From contig NZ_CP030041.1 in NCBI RefSeq assembly GCF_003260975.1, positions 3,147,001 to 3,211,000 on the forward strand: a DNA stretch of 64,000 nt. The letters are read 5' to 3'. Source of the stretch: Echinicola strongylocentroti (GTDB lineage: Bacteria > Bacteroidota > Bacteroidia > Cytophagales > Cyclobacteriaceae). Below, one piece after another: positions 1 to 8,524 of the stretch (position 1 is the first letter of the stretch; every line of letters starts with the position of its first letter). The notes under the pieces are model-generated. The model was not told where the DNA came from. It did no database searches and saw nothing but the letters and a program-made list of their open reading frames with translations. The translations under genes were made by a program, and so were the position numbers.

Positions 1-1227
1 ATTGACAACCAACAATACAAGATTCAGGGTGTACCAGTTTTGGACATCGCTGCGGAGTACGGCACACCGGTATATGTCTATGATGGACAAAAAATACTGG
101 ACCAAGTGACCACATTGCAAAACGCTTTTTCCTCGGTCAACTTAAAGATAAAATACGCCACTAAGGCACTGTCCAATATCAACATCCTAAAACTGATGAA
201 AAAAGCAGGGACAGGTGTGGATGCGGTATCTATCGAGGAGGTGAGACTCTGCCTGCATGTTGGCTATCAACCGTCAGAAATCATGTTTACCCCCAACTGT
301 GTTTCCTTCGAAGAAATTCAAGAAGCAGTAGACCTGGGTGTCATGATCAATATTGACAACATCCCAATGTTGGAGCACTTTGGCACCCACTATGGCAACA
401 GTGTCCCGCTTTGTATCCGGCTCAATCCGCACATCCTTGCTGGCGGAAATGCCAAGATTTCTGTAGGACATATCGACAGCAAATTCGGGATTTCTATCCT
501 GCAGCTAAAGCATGTGCTCAAGATCGTGGAAGTCCACCAACTCAAGGTAATCGGTCTCCATGTCCATACGGGATCTGACATCTTGGATGCGGAGGTATTC
601 CTTAAAGGTGCCGAAATCCTTTTTGATGCTGCAAACGAGTTCCATGACCTGGAATTCCTGGATTTTGGGGGAGGATTTAAAGTAGGCTATAAAGAAGCCG
701 ATATCACCACGGACATTGCCGAAGTCGGCAAAAAAGTGTCCGCCGCATTTAAGGATTTCTGTCAGGAATATGGTAGAGAGCTCGAAATCTGGTTTGAACC
801 TGGCAAATTCCTGGTAAGTGAATGTGGCTACCTACTCGTCAATGCCAATGTCATCAAATCTACTCCTGCTTCGACATTCATTGGGGTAGATTCGGGCCTG
901 AACCACCTGATCAGACCAATGATGTACGATGCTTATCACGGCGTGGATAACATCTCCCGAATCACAGGCCCTGACAGGGTGTATACCATCGTCGGGTACA
1001 TTTGTGAAACAGATACCATCGCAGCAGACAGAAAGCTCAAAGAAGTCAAAGAAGGTGATGTCTTGGCTATCAAAAATGCCGGAGCCTATGGATTCAGCAT
1101 GGCATCCAACTACAACTCCAGACTACGGCCTGCAGAAGTATTGGTACTGGATGGAAAGGCACACCTGATTCGTGAACGTGAAAGCTTTGAAGATATCTTG
1201 CGACACCAAATAGATATAGGACTATAA
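1..1227 (+). CDS. lysA: Diaminopimelate decarboxylase, 5' end outside window
   Basis: PLP-dependent, fold-type III decarboxylase making L-lysine from meso-diaminopimelate, the last step of lysine synthesis. The frame is open from base 1 and reads through a TTG at 40, so the true start lies upstream of the window. Visible motifs are the PLP-lysine region YATKALSN, the barrel motif HVHTGSD, the glycine loop FGGGFKVGY that holds the PLP phosphate, the substrate-contact EPGK and the CETDT segment that supplies a residue across the dimer interface. The C-terminal beta domain is complete and the gene ends at TAA. A strong terminator follows. Near-complete length and all motifs make the family assignment firm. 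Confidence 0.95.
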   Translation: MDNQQYKIQGVPVLDIAAEYGTPVYVYDGQKILDQVTTLQNAFSSVNLKIKYATKALSNINILKLMKKAGTGVDAVSIEEVRLCLHVGYQPSEIMFTPNCVSFEEIQEAVDLGVMINIDNIPMLEHFGTHYGNSVPLCIRLNPHILAGGNAKISVGHIDSKFGISILQLKHVLKIVEVHQLKVIGLHVHTGSDILDAEVFLKGAEILFDAANEFHDLEFLDFGGGFKVGYKEADITTDIAEVGKKVSAAFKDFCQEYGRELEIWFEPGKFLVSECGYLLVNANVIKSTPASTFIGVDSGLNHLIRPMMYDAYHGVDNISRITGPDRVYTIVGYICETDTIAADRKLKEVKEGDVLAIKNAGAYGFSMASNYNSRLRPAEVLVLDGKAHLIRERESFEDILRHQIDIGL

Positions 1228-1353
1228 CTAAAGGGTTTAAGTGATATTTACCAATTTTATCACAGATAAAACTTTGAGCATTAGCAGTATATAATTAAAT
1301 TAGCAATGTAGTAAAACCAAGCACAAGCCCTGGTAGTAATAATTTAATTCACC

Positions 1354-1386
1354 AAAGCCCGGAGCCAACTCTCCGGGCTTTATTTT
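1354..1386 (+). terminator. Rho-independent terminator after lysA
   Basis: Perfect 11 bp stem: AAAGCCCGGAG (1354-1364) pairs with CTCCGGGCTTT (1371-1381), with a 6-base loop, followed by ATTTTT. It sits about 125 bases after the lysA stop. Confidence 0.9.
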
Positions 1387-1599
1387 TATGTGTATCCTCA
1401 ATGTTGCAACTAAGGAACTATTAATTAAATGCTCTTATTGTTTTCTGTTCTTTTATTTAGGTGTAAAAAAGTTTTCAAAGGTCTTCATGAGTGCAATGCA
1501 TTTCCATTGATGAAAAAAACCAAAGATCTAGGTCATGAAGCCTCCCGTCACTGCGGGCAAGATATTCAAATTGAGTAAATTTGGTTTTAAAAAAAAATC

Positions 1600-2297
1600 T
1601 AGGCCGGTTGTATGCCTTTTAAAATGGGACATGGGTTTTCCCAGCGACGGGGATCTGTTGCCATTTTAATTTCAGTCCGGTGGCTACGGCCTAAAAGCGA
1701 GTGGGTCTCGCTGTTCCAAGGCCCGAGCCTACTCCCTTCCCTAACGGCCTCCACCACCTGCTGAAAAACAAGCATACCAAGGGCCGCCATAAAACCGACA
1801 CCTTTTTTTGGCTCAGGAGGGCTTAATAGTTCAGGTTGTAGGGCCCGTTTTTCCCCTTGCGCATTTTTCTTGGACTGCACTGTCCCTTTCTGGAATCCTC
1901 CACTGCCGAACTTATCTGGTCGATATAATGGAAGAAATGGCCGGTGAGCTGCAAAAACAGAAAAAGAGCTTCTTCAACAGTTTTTTCGTCAGGGCCAGGG
2001 CAGAGGAATTGTTGAGCATGGGGATACGGTCTTGCTTGTTCCCAGATTGCTTTTTGGTCTTTAAGACAGGCGTTATACCGCTCTGAAACCTTTCCATTTC
2101 CTGTGCCTGCTACGGGGGTTGAACAGCCGGCACACCAACATATCGAGCCTTTTGAAGACCTTGTGGCACAAACCTGTCCTGCACTGGCTGAAGGCCCCTT
2201 TTGTCTCAGAGGTGGCCCCATCAGGGAAAAAATTCGAACAAATAAGCTTGAAGTGAGTAAGTTGTCTTGGTAATGATAAAAAGAACAATTGCCTCAA
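1600..2297 (-). pseudogene. Decayed transposase-like sequence
   Basis: No intact gene here, but the minus strand has coding-like composition spread over three frames. One frame (about 2297-2073) contains KGAFSQCR and, about 35 residues later, KWKGFRAV. These resemble the N-terminal 'K-x-A-F-x-Q-x-R ... W-K-G-F/Y-R' region of IS4-type transposases. Two further frame pieces follow (about 2221-1823 and 1880-1599). I read this as an old, frameshifted IS4-family transposase without recognisable terminal repeats. The match is by eye and weak; another decayed gene is possible. Confidence 0.3.
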
Positions 2298-2517
2298 AAG
2301 ACAATCGCCTCTTTATGACAAAGGAATTCAACAAAAGTCTGCTTGTGTTGATAAATTTTTCATCATTTAATTTTAACTTTAGTTCATTAAGAAGCTGAAT
2401 TTTGGAACAGACGTCTACTGCTTTTGTCGGCGGCTGTTTTTGTTCTGCTAATACACAGATTTACAGCTAAATATATACTAACTAAACGGAGTTGAATCTG
2501 GATTTAACCTATCCATC
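2298..2517. other. AT-rich intergenic stretch before the GNAT gene
   Basis: No gene or terminator seen. At 2479-2502 lies CTAACTAAACGGAGTTGAAT followed by GGATTTAACC. This is a diverged copy of the junction motif (TTAACTAAACGGCATTGAT) that marks the right end of repeat family 2 elsewhere in the window. Confidence 0.4.
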
Positions 2518-3120
2518 ATGGAAAAGAACTGGCTAGAACTGGTATCACTCGTTGGCAAAAAAATCACACTAATCCCGCTACAGCCCTCCCACAAAGCTGG
2601 GCTAATAACGGCTGCCAGTGATGGAAGCCTTTGGGAACTTTGGTACACGAGTGCCCCTTCTGCTGAAACAATGGACATGTATATCTCCGAAGCACTCCAG
2701 CAACTGGAAGACCAAACCAGCCTTCCCTTCGTAGTCGTGGACAATAAAACCCAAAAAATCATTGGCTGTACGCGCTTTATGAACGTGACCGCCAAGCATA
2801 AAAGACTGGAGATTGGTTCCACTTGGTACGCCAAAAGCGCCCAACGAACTGGTATCAATAGGGAATGCAAATACCTGCTGCTAAGCCATGCCTTCGAAAA
2901 ACTCGGTTGCATTTGTGTGCAGTTTAAGACTGACTGGTTTAACCAAACTTCCAGAAATGCCATAGCCAGATTGGGTGCCAAGCAAGACGGCATCCTCCGC
3001 AATGACCGTTTGAATGCAGATGGCACCTATCGGGACACGGTGGTTTTTTCGATCATCAACCAAGAGTGGCACGGCGTCAAAAAAAGCCTGCTCCTCCAGA
3101 TGGATCAATATGGTGAATAG
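2518..3120 (+). CDS. GNAT family N-acetyltransferase
   Basis: A 200-residue RimJ/RimL-like acetyltransferase that would move an acetyl group from acetyl-CoA to an amine; the substrate cannot be read from sequence. Support comes from the RimJ-like pattern: an early strand ITLIPLQPSH, the core strand pair around FVVVDNKTQKIIGCTRF, the EIGSTWY segment, and the late helix and strand FNQTSRNAIARLGAKQDGIL typical of these proteins. The length fits the family. It stands alone between intergenic repeats. The annotated ATG is the first in frame after the upstream repeat junction. Confidence 0.85.
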   Translation: MEKNWLELVSLVGKKITLIPLQPSHKAGLITAASDGSLWELWYTSAPSAETMDMYISEALQQLEDQTSLPFVVVDNKTQKIIGCTRFMNVTAKHKRLEIGSTWYAKSAQRTGINRECKYLLLSHAFEKLGCICVQFKTDWFNQTSRNAIARLGAKQDGILRNDRLNADGTYRDTVVFSIINQEWHGVKKSLLLQMDQYGE

Positions 3121-3193
3121 GATGCCTGTTTCACTAGCGCTAACTTTTCTTCTTACTTGTCGTATTTTATACCTATCACTTTAAAACTATTTT

Positions 3194-3775
3194 ATGAAAC
3201 CCTTTTATGCCCTTACACTGATTGCCGTTTTTTGCCTTATGAGTTTCTCCAAAGCACAAAATCCCCAACCATTACCATTTGAGGACATTAGTACCTACCC
3301 AGATGCATATACTTCTGGTACTGTCGCCGCTAGAATGGTGGAGAGCCTAGGATTTAGGTACCGCTATGCCACACAAGGGCTGGAAGAAGAAAACATGGAT
3401 TACCGGGCATCAGAAGTAGCCAGAACCATAGGGGAAACAATGGATCACATCTATGGATTGAGCATTGTGGTCCATAATTCAGTTATCGAAGAAGCATACA
3501 CCAAAAAAGATGGCCTCGACCTAATGGAAGGCAGGGAAGAAAGCCTACACTTGCTAAAAGCCGTCTATGATCGACTTTTGATTATGGATGACAAAGAAGT
3601 ATCCGCTATAAGTGTACGCGATGAACACCCTTTCTGGATATTGATCAATGGTCCTTTGGTAGACGCCATTTGGCACAGTGGACAGATCGCCACCCTCAGA
3701 AGAGCCGCAGGCAACCCAATGCCAAAAGGTGTCAATGTCTTTCTGGGAAAATACAGCGGTAAAGTGGAGGAATAG
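3194..3775 (+). CDS. Secreted DinB-like fold protein
   Basis: A 193-residue protein with a clear signal peptide (MKPFYALTLIAVFCLMSFSKA, cleavage likely before QNPQ), so it acts in the periplasm or envelope. The mature part fits the DinB/YfiT four-helix metal-binding superfamily. It has a histidine in the second helix (ETMDHIYGL) and the typical closing helix DAIWHSGQIATLRRAAGNP, where His and the LRR segment are family hallmarks. Members are metal-dependent thiol transferases or of unknown function, so the substrate is open. No partner gene is adjacent: the GNAT gene is 73 bases upstream in the same direction and a repeat region follows. Confidence 0.75.
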   Translation: MKPFYALTLIAVFCLMSFSKAQNPQPLPFEDISTYPDAYTSGTVAARMVESLGFRYRYATQGLEEENMDYRASEVARTIGETMDHIYGLSIVVHNSVIEEAYTKKDGLDLMEGREESLHLLKAVYDRLLIMDDKEVSAISVRDEHPFWILINGPLVDAIWHSGQIATLRRAAGNPMPKGVNVFLGKYSGKVEE

Positions 3776-3837
3776 GTCTTTGTTGTTAACCACATAGTAA
3801 CATAGGACACAATAGCCTTATATTTAACTGATCCGTG

Positions 3838-3930
3838 TTTTCAATATTCCTTCCGCCTTAGTGCCTCTTGTGGCATGTTTTTTTGCCACGAAGGCTCGAA
3901 GTCACAAAGGAAGTTTTGGTGGAGATGATG
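3838..3930. repeat. 93 bp direct repeat, copy 1
   Basis: Nearly identical to 4197-4289 (about 5 differences in 93 positions, offset 359). Carries the motif CTTAGTGCCTCTTGTGGC and a GCCACGAAGG...TCACAAAGG segment, related to the CTTAGTGTCTTGGTGCC motif in the 13.2-13.9 kb array. Confidence 0.85.
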
Positions 3931-3944
3931 CATTCTCCTGTTGT

Positions 3945-4000
3945 TCCGACAGCTGTGCTGCGGAACCCCGAAAATTGAGTTTATAACTCAATACTACTTG
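3945..4000. repeat. GTTCCG-palindrome dispersed repeat
   Basis: GTTCCGACAGCTGTGCTGCGGAAC is an inverted repeat, followed by the palindrome TTGAGTTTATAACTCAA and ACTACTTGC. The same pair of palindromes recurs in reverse order near 13413-13469 and 13667-13727, and in the same order near 58652-58712. Confidence 0.75.
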
Positions 4001-4196
4001 CTTGAAGGTGTGCTTTTAAAGATGGTTTATGGTTAACCACATAGGAAGAGTTTAGAACACATAACTCAGCTAATAACGCTATGTTTTTTATGTGCCTATG
4101 TTGTTCAAATACACCTGGCAAAGCCCCATAAAAGATCAAAGACCACTTTTCTTAAGTGACCAAATAGCATTACAGTAGGGGCAAGATTATCGGTAC

Positions 4197-4289
4197 TTTC
4201 AATACTCCTTCCGCCTTAGTGCCTCTTGTGGCTTATTTTTTTGCCACGAAGGCTCGAAGTCACAAAGGAGGTTTTGGTGGGGATGATGC
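4197..4289. repeat. 93 bp direct repeat, copy 2
   Basis: Second copy of the unit at 3838-3930. The 3776-4455 intergenic stretch holds only these two copies, the palindrome pair between them and vestiges such as GGTTAACCACATAG at about 4028; no gene is seen in it. Confidence 0.85.
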
Positions 4290-4455
4290 CTCCTCTGGCA
4301 CCATTATTTAAAAATAGCTTAGTGACTTGGTGTCTTTGTGGCCTTCAAAAGAAACAAATCAGCGTTCCATCATTTAGCATTATCAGGAACTGATCAAAGC
4401 GGGATGCTGTTAGAAAGGGCAAGATTTTAGGAATAGCAATCATAACCAATCGTAC

Positions 4456-5616
4456 ATGCTGAACTTTGAATTTAAGAACCCGACGAAGATCATTTTTGGC
4501 CAAGGCCAAATGGAGAAAATAGCTACTGAAATTCCTTCCGGATCCAAGGTGCTTATGACCTATGGCGGAGGGAGTATCAAAAAGAACGGCATTTATGATG
4601 CGGTAACAGCCGCATTGAAGGATTTTGAGGTCGTCGAGTTTGGTGGCATTCCTGCCAATCCCGAGTACCATCAATTGCTGGATGCGCTGAAGGTCATCAA
4701 AGAAGAGCAGGTCACCTATATGCTGGCAGTGGGTGGTGGATCGGTCATCGATGCCACCAAGTTTTTGTCTTCTGCCGCACTTTACGACGGTGAAGAGCCT
4801 TGGGATATTTTGGCCAATAAAATCCGGACCGAAGAAGGCTTGCCCTTTGGGACAGTGCTGACAATTCCGGCGACAGGCTCGGAATCCAATTCCGGTGCGG
4901 TGATCTCCAACCATAAAACGGGCGAGAAATTTTCAATGGGTGGTCCAGGGCTATTCCCACAGTTTTCGCTTCTTGACCCTACCGTCATCCGGTCCCTTCC
5001 CGAAAGACAACTTGCCAATGGCGTGATGGATGCTTTTTCCCATGCGCTGGAGCAATACATGACCTATCCGGTAAAAGCTGGCTTGCAAGATCGTTTTGCA
5101 GAAAGCATCATGCAGACCTTGATAGAAGTGGGGCCGCAAGTGATGAAGGATCCCACCGACTATGATGCGGCGGGGGATTTTATGTGGTGCTGCACCATGG
5201 CGCTCAATGGTCTCATCCAAAAAGGAGTGCCTACTGACTGGGCTATCCATGCCATGGGCCACGACCTAACGGCACTTTACGGAATCGATCATGCACGTAC
5301 GCTGGCGATAGTCGCTGGCAGCCACTACCGCTACAACCTAGACAGGAAAAAGGCCAAACTGGCTCAATATGGCGAGCGCGTGTGGGGAATTATGGATGGT
5401 ACGACAGAAGAAAAGGCACTTGCAGCAATTAAGAAAACAGAAGAGTTTATTCAATCGCTGGGCATAGACACCCACCTGTCAGCCTATACAGATAAGTATG
5501 AAAATACAGCCACGGAAATCGCCGATCGGTTTACTACAAGAGGTTGGATGGGGCTCGGAGAGCACAAAGATCTCAGCCCGGCTGATGTGGCGAAAATCGT
5601 GGAAATGGCGTATTGA
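4456..5616 (+). CDS. YqhD/BdhA-type iron-dependent alcohol dehydrogenase
   Basis: A 386-residue group III alcohol dehydrogenase that reduces aldehydes or ketones with NAD(P)H in the cytoplasm. Domain 1 is the Rossmann-like cofactor domain with GGGS at 37-40, the position that gives E. coli YqhD its NADPH preference, and GGGSVIDATK at about 93-102. The metal ligands are visible as Asp192 and His196 (MDAFSHALEQ), His265 (AIHAMGHD) and His279 (GIDHARTLA). The length equals that of YqhD. The next gene downstream in the same direction, 480 bases away, encodes an ethanolamine ammonia-lyase whose product is acetaldehyde, a plausible but unproven substrate. A terminator separates them, so they are not one operon. 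Confidence 0.92.
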   Translation: MLNFEFKNPTKIIFGQGQMEKIATEIPSGSKVLMTYGGGSIKKNGIYDAVTAALKDFEVVEFGGIPANPEYHQLLDALKVIKEEQVTYMLAVGGGSVIDATKFLSSAALYDGEEPWDILANKIRTEEGLPFGTVLTIPATGSESNSGAVISNHKTGEKFSMGGPGLFPQFSLLDPTVIRSLPERQLANGVMDAFSHALEQYMTYPVKAGLQDRFAESIMQTLIEVGPQVMKDPTDYDAAGDFMWCCTMALNGLIQKGVPTDWAIHAMGHDLTALYGIDHARTLAIVAGSHYRYNLDRKKAKLAQYGERVWGIMDGTTEEKALAAIKKTEEFIQSLGIDTHLSAYTDKYENTATEIADRFTTRGWMGLGEHKDLSPADVAKIVEMAY

Positions 5617-5785
5617 TGGATAAAGAAATTAAAGTTTGGGTAATCCACGATTAGGAATTATCAATTCCGAAGACAGATGAAGCAGATTTGTGATACCTTC
5701 TATTGACTGATTGCAAATCAGGTTAATTTGGAATAGGGATGGCAGGTTCCGAACAGTTAGTGGCTCGAACGCTTATATATTTCTT

Positions 5786-5830
5786 AACCCCAAGAGACTC
5801 CCTAGAGGTGTTTGTTGGGGTTATTTTTTT
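5786..5830 (+). terminator. Terminator after the alcohol dehydrogenase
   Basis: Stem AACCCCAA (5786-5793) and TTGGGGTT (5815-5822) with a 21-base loop, followed by ATTTTTTTT. It lies about 170 bases after the stop codon. Confidence 0.75.
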
Positions 5831-6095
5831 TCTTCATATTAGATAAGTGGTTGGATGATGTTTTTTGATGATACGCTTTCTTGCCAGTAGGTTTTATTTC
5901 TCACGGAATGCGCAGAACTCCCGGAATGAAATAAGGTTTTCTGAGAATCCCGTGGTTTCTGATTACTGGAATCATTGTGGATATACATGAATTTTTAATA
6001 ACTTATCAGTGATAATCGGTTACACATCGGGTTTCCAGTGTGTACAAAAACCTGAAATAACTTTTTATTTTACCTTCATTTATAATAGGATAAGC
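5831..6095. other. Leader region of the ethanolamine ammonia-lyase gene
   Basis: AT-rich and gene-free. I looked for a cobalamin riboswitch, expected if this B12-dependent enzyme were B12-regulated, and saw no convincing B12-box. A weak dyad (CTCACGGAATGCG ... CCCGGAATGAAATAAGG) at about 5898-5936 is the only structure noticed. Confidence 0.4.
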
Positions 6096-8411
6096 ATGAC
6101 AAGAAATGAATTTTTGAAAAAATCGGGAGTTTTGGGTGCTTCCATGGTTTTGTTGAGTAGTTATGGCTGGAAGTACGCTGATCCCCTTGCTCCTGCAAAA
6201 CCTGTAAAAGTAAGTCTTCCCAAAAAAGGAGAAGACCTCATGGGATATATTACCAGGAAGAAAGGAAAGTTCGACATTGATCTTTATCGCCAGCTGATAG
6301 GGGCCGCAAATGCCTTCAAAGAGGGTGATGCCACAATGGGTATTGCGGCCAAGGATGATAAATCTCGGCAGCATGCACGAACACTGCTAGGAAATACAAC
6401 AATTCAGGACATCAATAATCAACTGGTGTTTAGGGATGAACTGTATGACCTGATTTTGGAGACAACGGATCAGCGGATGCGCACGGAGCTGGAGTCGTGG
6501 AGAATGGGGGAGCTGAGGGATTTTTTGCTCACTGAAGATGAAATGGCGATCAAAAAGGTCATGCCCGGACTGACCAGTGATGTCATTGGCTGTGTGGTGA
6601 AATTAATGAGTAATGAAGAATTGATTCAAGTCAGCCAAAAACTATTTAACCCGTTGTCCGGAAGCAAGATAGGAAGTAAAGGGTATTTGAGTGCACGGAT
6701 TCAGCCCAATTCCCCTACGGACAATCCAGAAGATATCGCATGGCAGGTGTTTGATGCTTGGTCGTATGGGGTGGGGGATTTGGTATTGGGTACCAACCCG
6801 GTGTCCAGTGAGGTAGGTTCAGTGGGAAAGATAGAAGCTACCTTGTACGATATTTTGGTCACCTTTGGCTTGGAAGAGACTATGCCCAATTGTGTTTTGT
6901 CACATATAGATGTACAGGCGGCGGTGGAGGAACAGCAGCCGGGCACCACGGGGATTTGGTTTCAAAGCCTTGCAGGGACCGTAAGTGCCAATCGAACATT
7001 TGATGTTACCCTTGATAAAATGAAAGGTTATATGTCCGAAAGGCAGGGACAGTACGGTCTTTATGCCGAAACTGGTCAGGGAGCAGATTTTACCAATGGA
7101 CATGGAGAGGGCTTTGATATGGTGCTTCACGAATCAAGAAAGTACGGTTTTGTCAGCGCCCTGAAAGCACAATTGGAAGCAGAAAAATCCTCCGGTGGGG
7201 CACCATGGGTACATGTCAATGATGTAGCGGGCTTTATTGGCCCGGAGGTTTTTAAGACAAAGGAACAGCTGGTGAGGTGCTGCCTGGAGGATACCTTGAT
7301 GGGAAAACTCCATGGACTATGCATCGGCTTGGACATTTGTTCTACGCTGCACATGGATGTGGACTTGGAGGACCTGAACTGGTGCATAGATGAGGTGATG
7401 CCTGCTAATCCTGCCTACTTGATGGCACTGCCTACCAAAAATGACCCCATGCTGAGTTATTTGACTACTTCTTTTAGTGATCATGTACGTGTCAGAGAGA
7501 AGTTTGGCTATAAAGTGAATGATGCCATGTGGCGTTTTTTTAAGCGTATCGGCGTCATTGGGGAAGATAATCAGCCCACGATTCACTTTGGGGATCCCAC
7601 TTGGGTTTATTACCAATATTGTTTGGCAAAAGGTGATCTTAGAAGCCGTGAAGAGATTTTTGCTGATGGCAAAAATAAAATCCGTGCCATTCGCCAGCGA
7701 GGTGTCCCCATTGCAGAAGGCTATGGGGATGAAATATGGGAATTAGAACCCCAATTGGCCAGGCAAGTGCAGCAGCTGTATGATGATGCTAAAGTCAGCT
7801 TATGGACTGAAATGTCCTCGACATTTGTTCAGGAAATTCCATTGGCCCTGCCCATCATTACTCAGTCAAGCGACCGAAAAGACTATGTATATCATCCCGA
7901 GACGGGCGAAAAGCTGAGCATGGAAGCAGAGCGAACGCTTCGCGAGTTAAGTGCCTCGTGGCATGATGAAATTCCTGATGTGCAAATCGTGGTTTCGGAT
8001 GGGTTGAATGTCAGGGCCTTGATGGACCGCGGGCACTTGGACGAATTTCTGAAGGCCATTGGCCCGGCCTTGGCCGGTGAAGGATATCGGGTGGCCGATA
8101 AACCGATTGTCATCCAGCATGGAAGGGTAAGGGCGGGCTATGCATGTGGAGAATTGCTTTTTGGAAATAAAGGAGTACAGGAGAGCTGCAAAGGGATTTT
8201 GCATATCATTGGAGAGCGCCCGGGATCGGGGCATCACAATTTTTCTGTTTACCTGACGGCTGCCAATCCCACTGTTTGGGCACAAAAAGGCACCGTAGAT
8301 CATAATATTTCCCGTGTGATTTCCGGCATCTCCGATACATCCCTGAAACCGGAGATGGCAGCGCGGCAAACTACTCAGATTTTGGGACAATTGTTTAAAA
8401 AATATGCCTGA
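6096..8411 (+). CDS. eutBC: Fused EutB-EutC ethanolamine ammonia-lyase with signal-like N-terminus
   Basis: Adenosylcobalamin-dependent enzyme splitting ethanolamine into acetaldehyde and ammonia. Both subunits are in one 771-residue chain. EutB domain (about 42-505): Arg201 and Gln203 in RIQPN, Asn234 in GTNPV, Glu325 in ETGQG and Asp413 in GLDIC correspond to the substrate-binding residues of the E. coli large subunit. A linker of about 120 residues (505-625) follows. EutC domain (about 628-771): VSDGLN, HGRVRAGY (675-682), GERPGSGHH (706-714) and VDHNISRVISG. I chose ATG 6096 because the longer frame from 6009 only adds non-conserved residues. The N-terminus (TRNEFLKKSG then a hydrophobic run to about residue 22) resembles a Tat signal with one arginine lost. 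No eutA reactivase, shell gene or permease is nearby. Confidence 0.93.
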   Translation: MTRNEFLKKSGVLGASMVLLSSYGWKYADPLAPAKPVKVSLPKKGEDLMGYITRKKGKFDIDLYRQLIGAANAFKEGDATMGIAAKDDKSRQHARTLLGNTTIQDINNQLVFRDELYDLILETTDQRMRTELESWRMGELRDFLLTEDEMAIKKVMPGLTSDVIGCVVKLMSNEELIQVSQKLFNPLSGSKIGSKGYLSARIQPNSPTDNPEDIAWQVFDAWSYGVGDLVLGTNPVSSEVGSVGKIEATLYDILVTFGLEETMPNCVLSHIDVQAAVEEQQPGTTGIWFQSLAGTVSANRTFDVTLDKMKGYMSERQGQYGLYAETGQGADFTNGHGEGFDMVLHESRKYGFVSALKAQLEAEKSSGGAPWVHVNDVAGFIGPEVFKTKEQLVRCCLEDTLMGKLHGLCIGLDICSTLHMDVDLEDLNWCIDEVMPANPAYLMALPTKNDPMLSYLTTSFSDHVRVREKFGYKVNDAMWRFFKRIGVIGEDNQPTIHFGDPTWVYYQYCLAKGDLRSREEIFADGKNKIRAIRQRGVPIAEGYGDEIWELEPQLARQVQQLYDDAKVSLWTEMSSTFVQEIPLALPIITQSSDRKDYVYHPETGEKLSMEAERTLRELSASWHDEIPDVQIVVSDGLNVRALMDRGHLDEFLKAIGPALAGEGYRVADKPIVIQHGRVRAGYACGELLFGNKGVQESCKGILHIIGERPGSGHHNFSVYLTAANPTVWAQKGTVDHNISRVISGISDTSLKPEMAARQTTQILGQLFKKYA

Positions 8412-8501
8412 TGCGACCTGATTTAAATCCGGAATATGCATTAGCCTATCTGTTGCGATTCCTAATGCGTATTCCGGGTTAAAGGCAATTTGTATCAGGC
8501 A
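8405..8501. repeat. Family 1 element, collapsed form, with nested palindrome
   Basis: TTTAAATCCGGAATATGCAT-TAG (8422-8444) pairs with CTAATGCGTATTCCGGG-TTAAA (8462-8483). The core lacks the internal part of the 180-204 bp copies, joining ...TATCTGTTGCG directly to ATTCCTAATGCG. Outer arms TGCCTGAT (8405-8412) and ATCAGGCA (8494-8501) extend the dyad and include the eutBC stop codon. It sits between two convergent genes, where a bidirectional terminator could act. Confidence 0.85.
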
Positions 8502-8524
8502 TTTGGTAGCACTGTTCGTAAACG

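Noticed and set aside
929..1168. Open frame inside lysA in another phase
   Set aside because: A shadow of lysA, whose own frame is complete and motif-rich.
5617..6095. Cobalamin riboswitch before eutBC
   Set aside because: Expected for a B12 enzyme and looked for, but no B12-box or supporting stems were found by eye.
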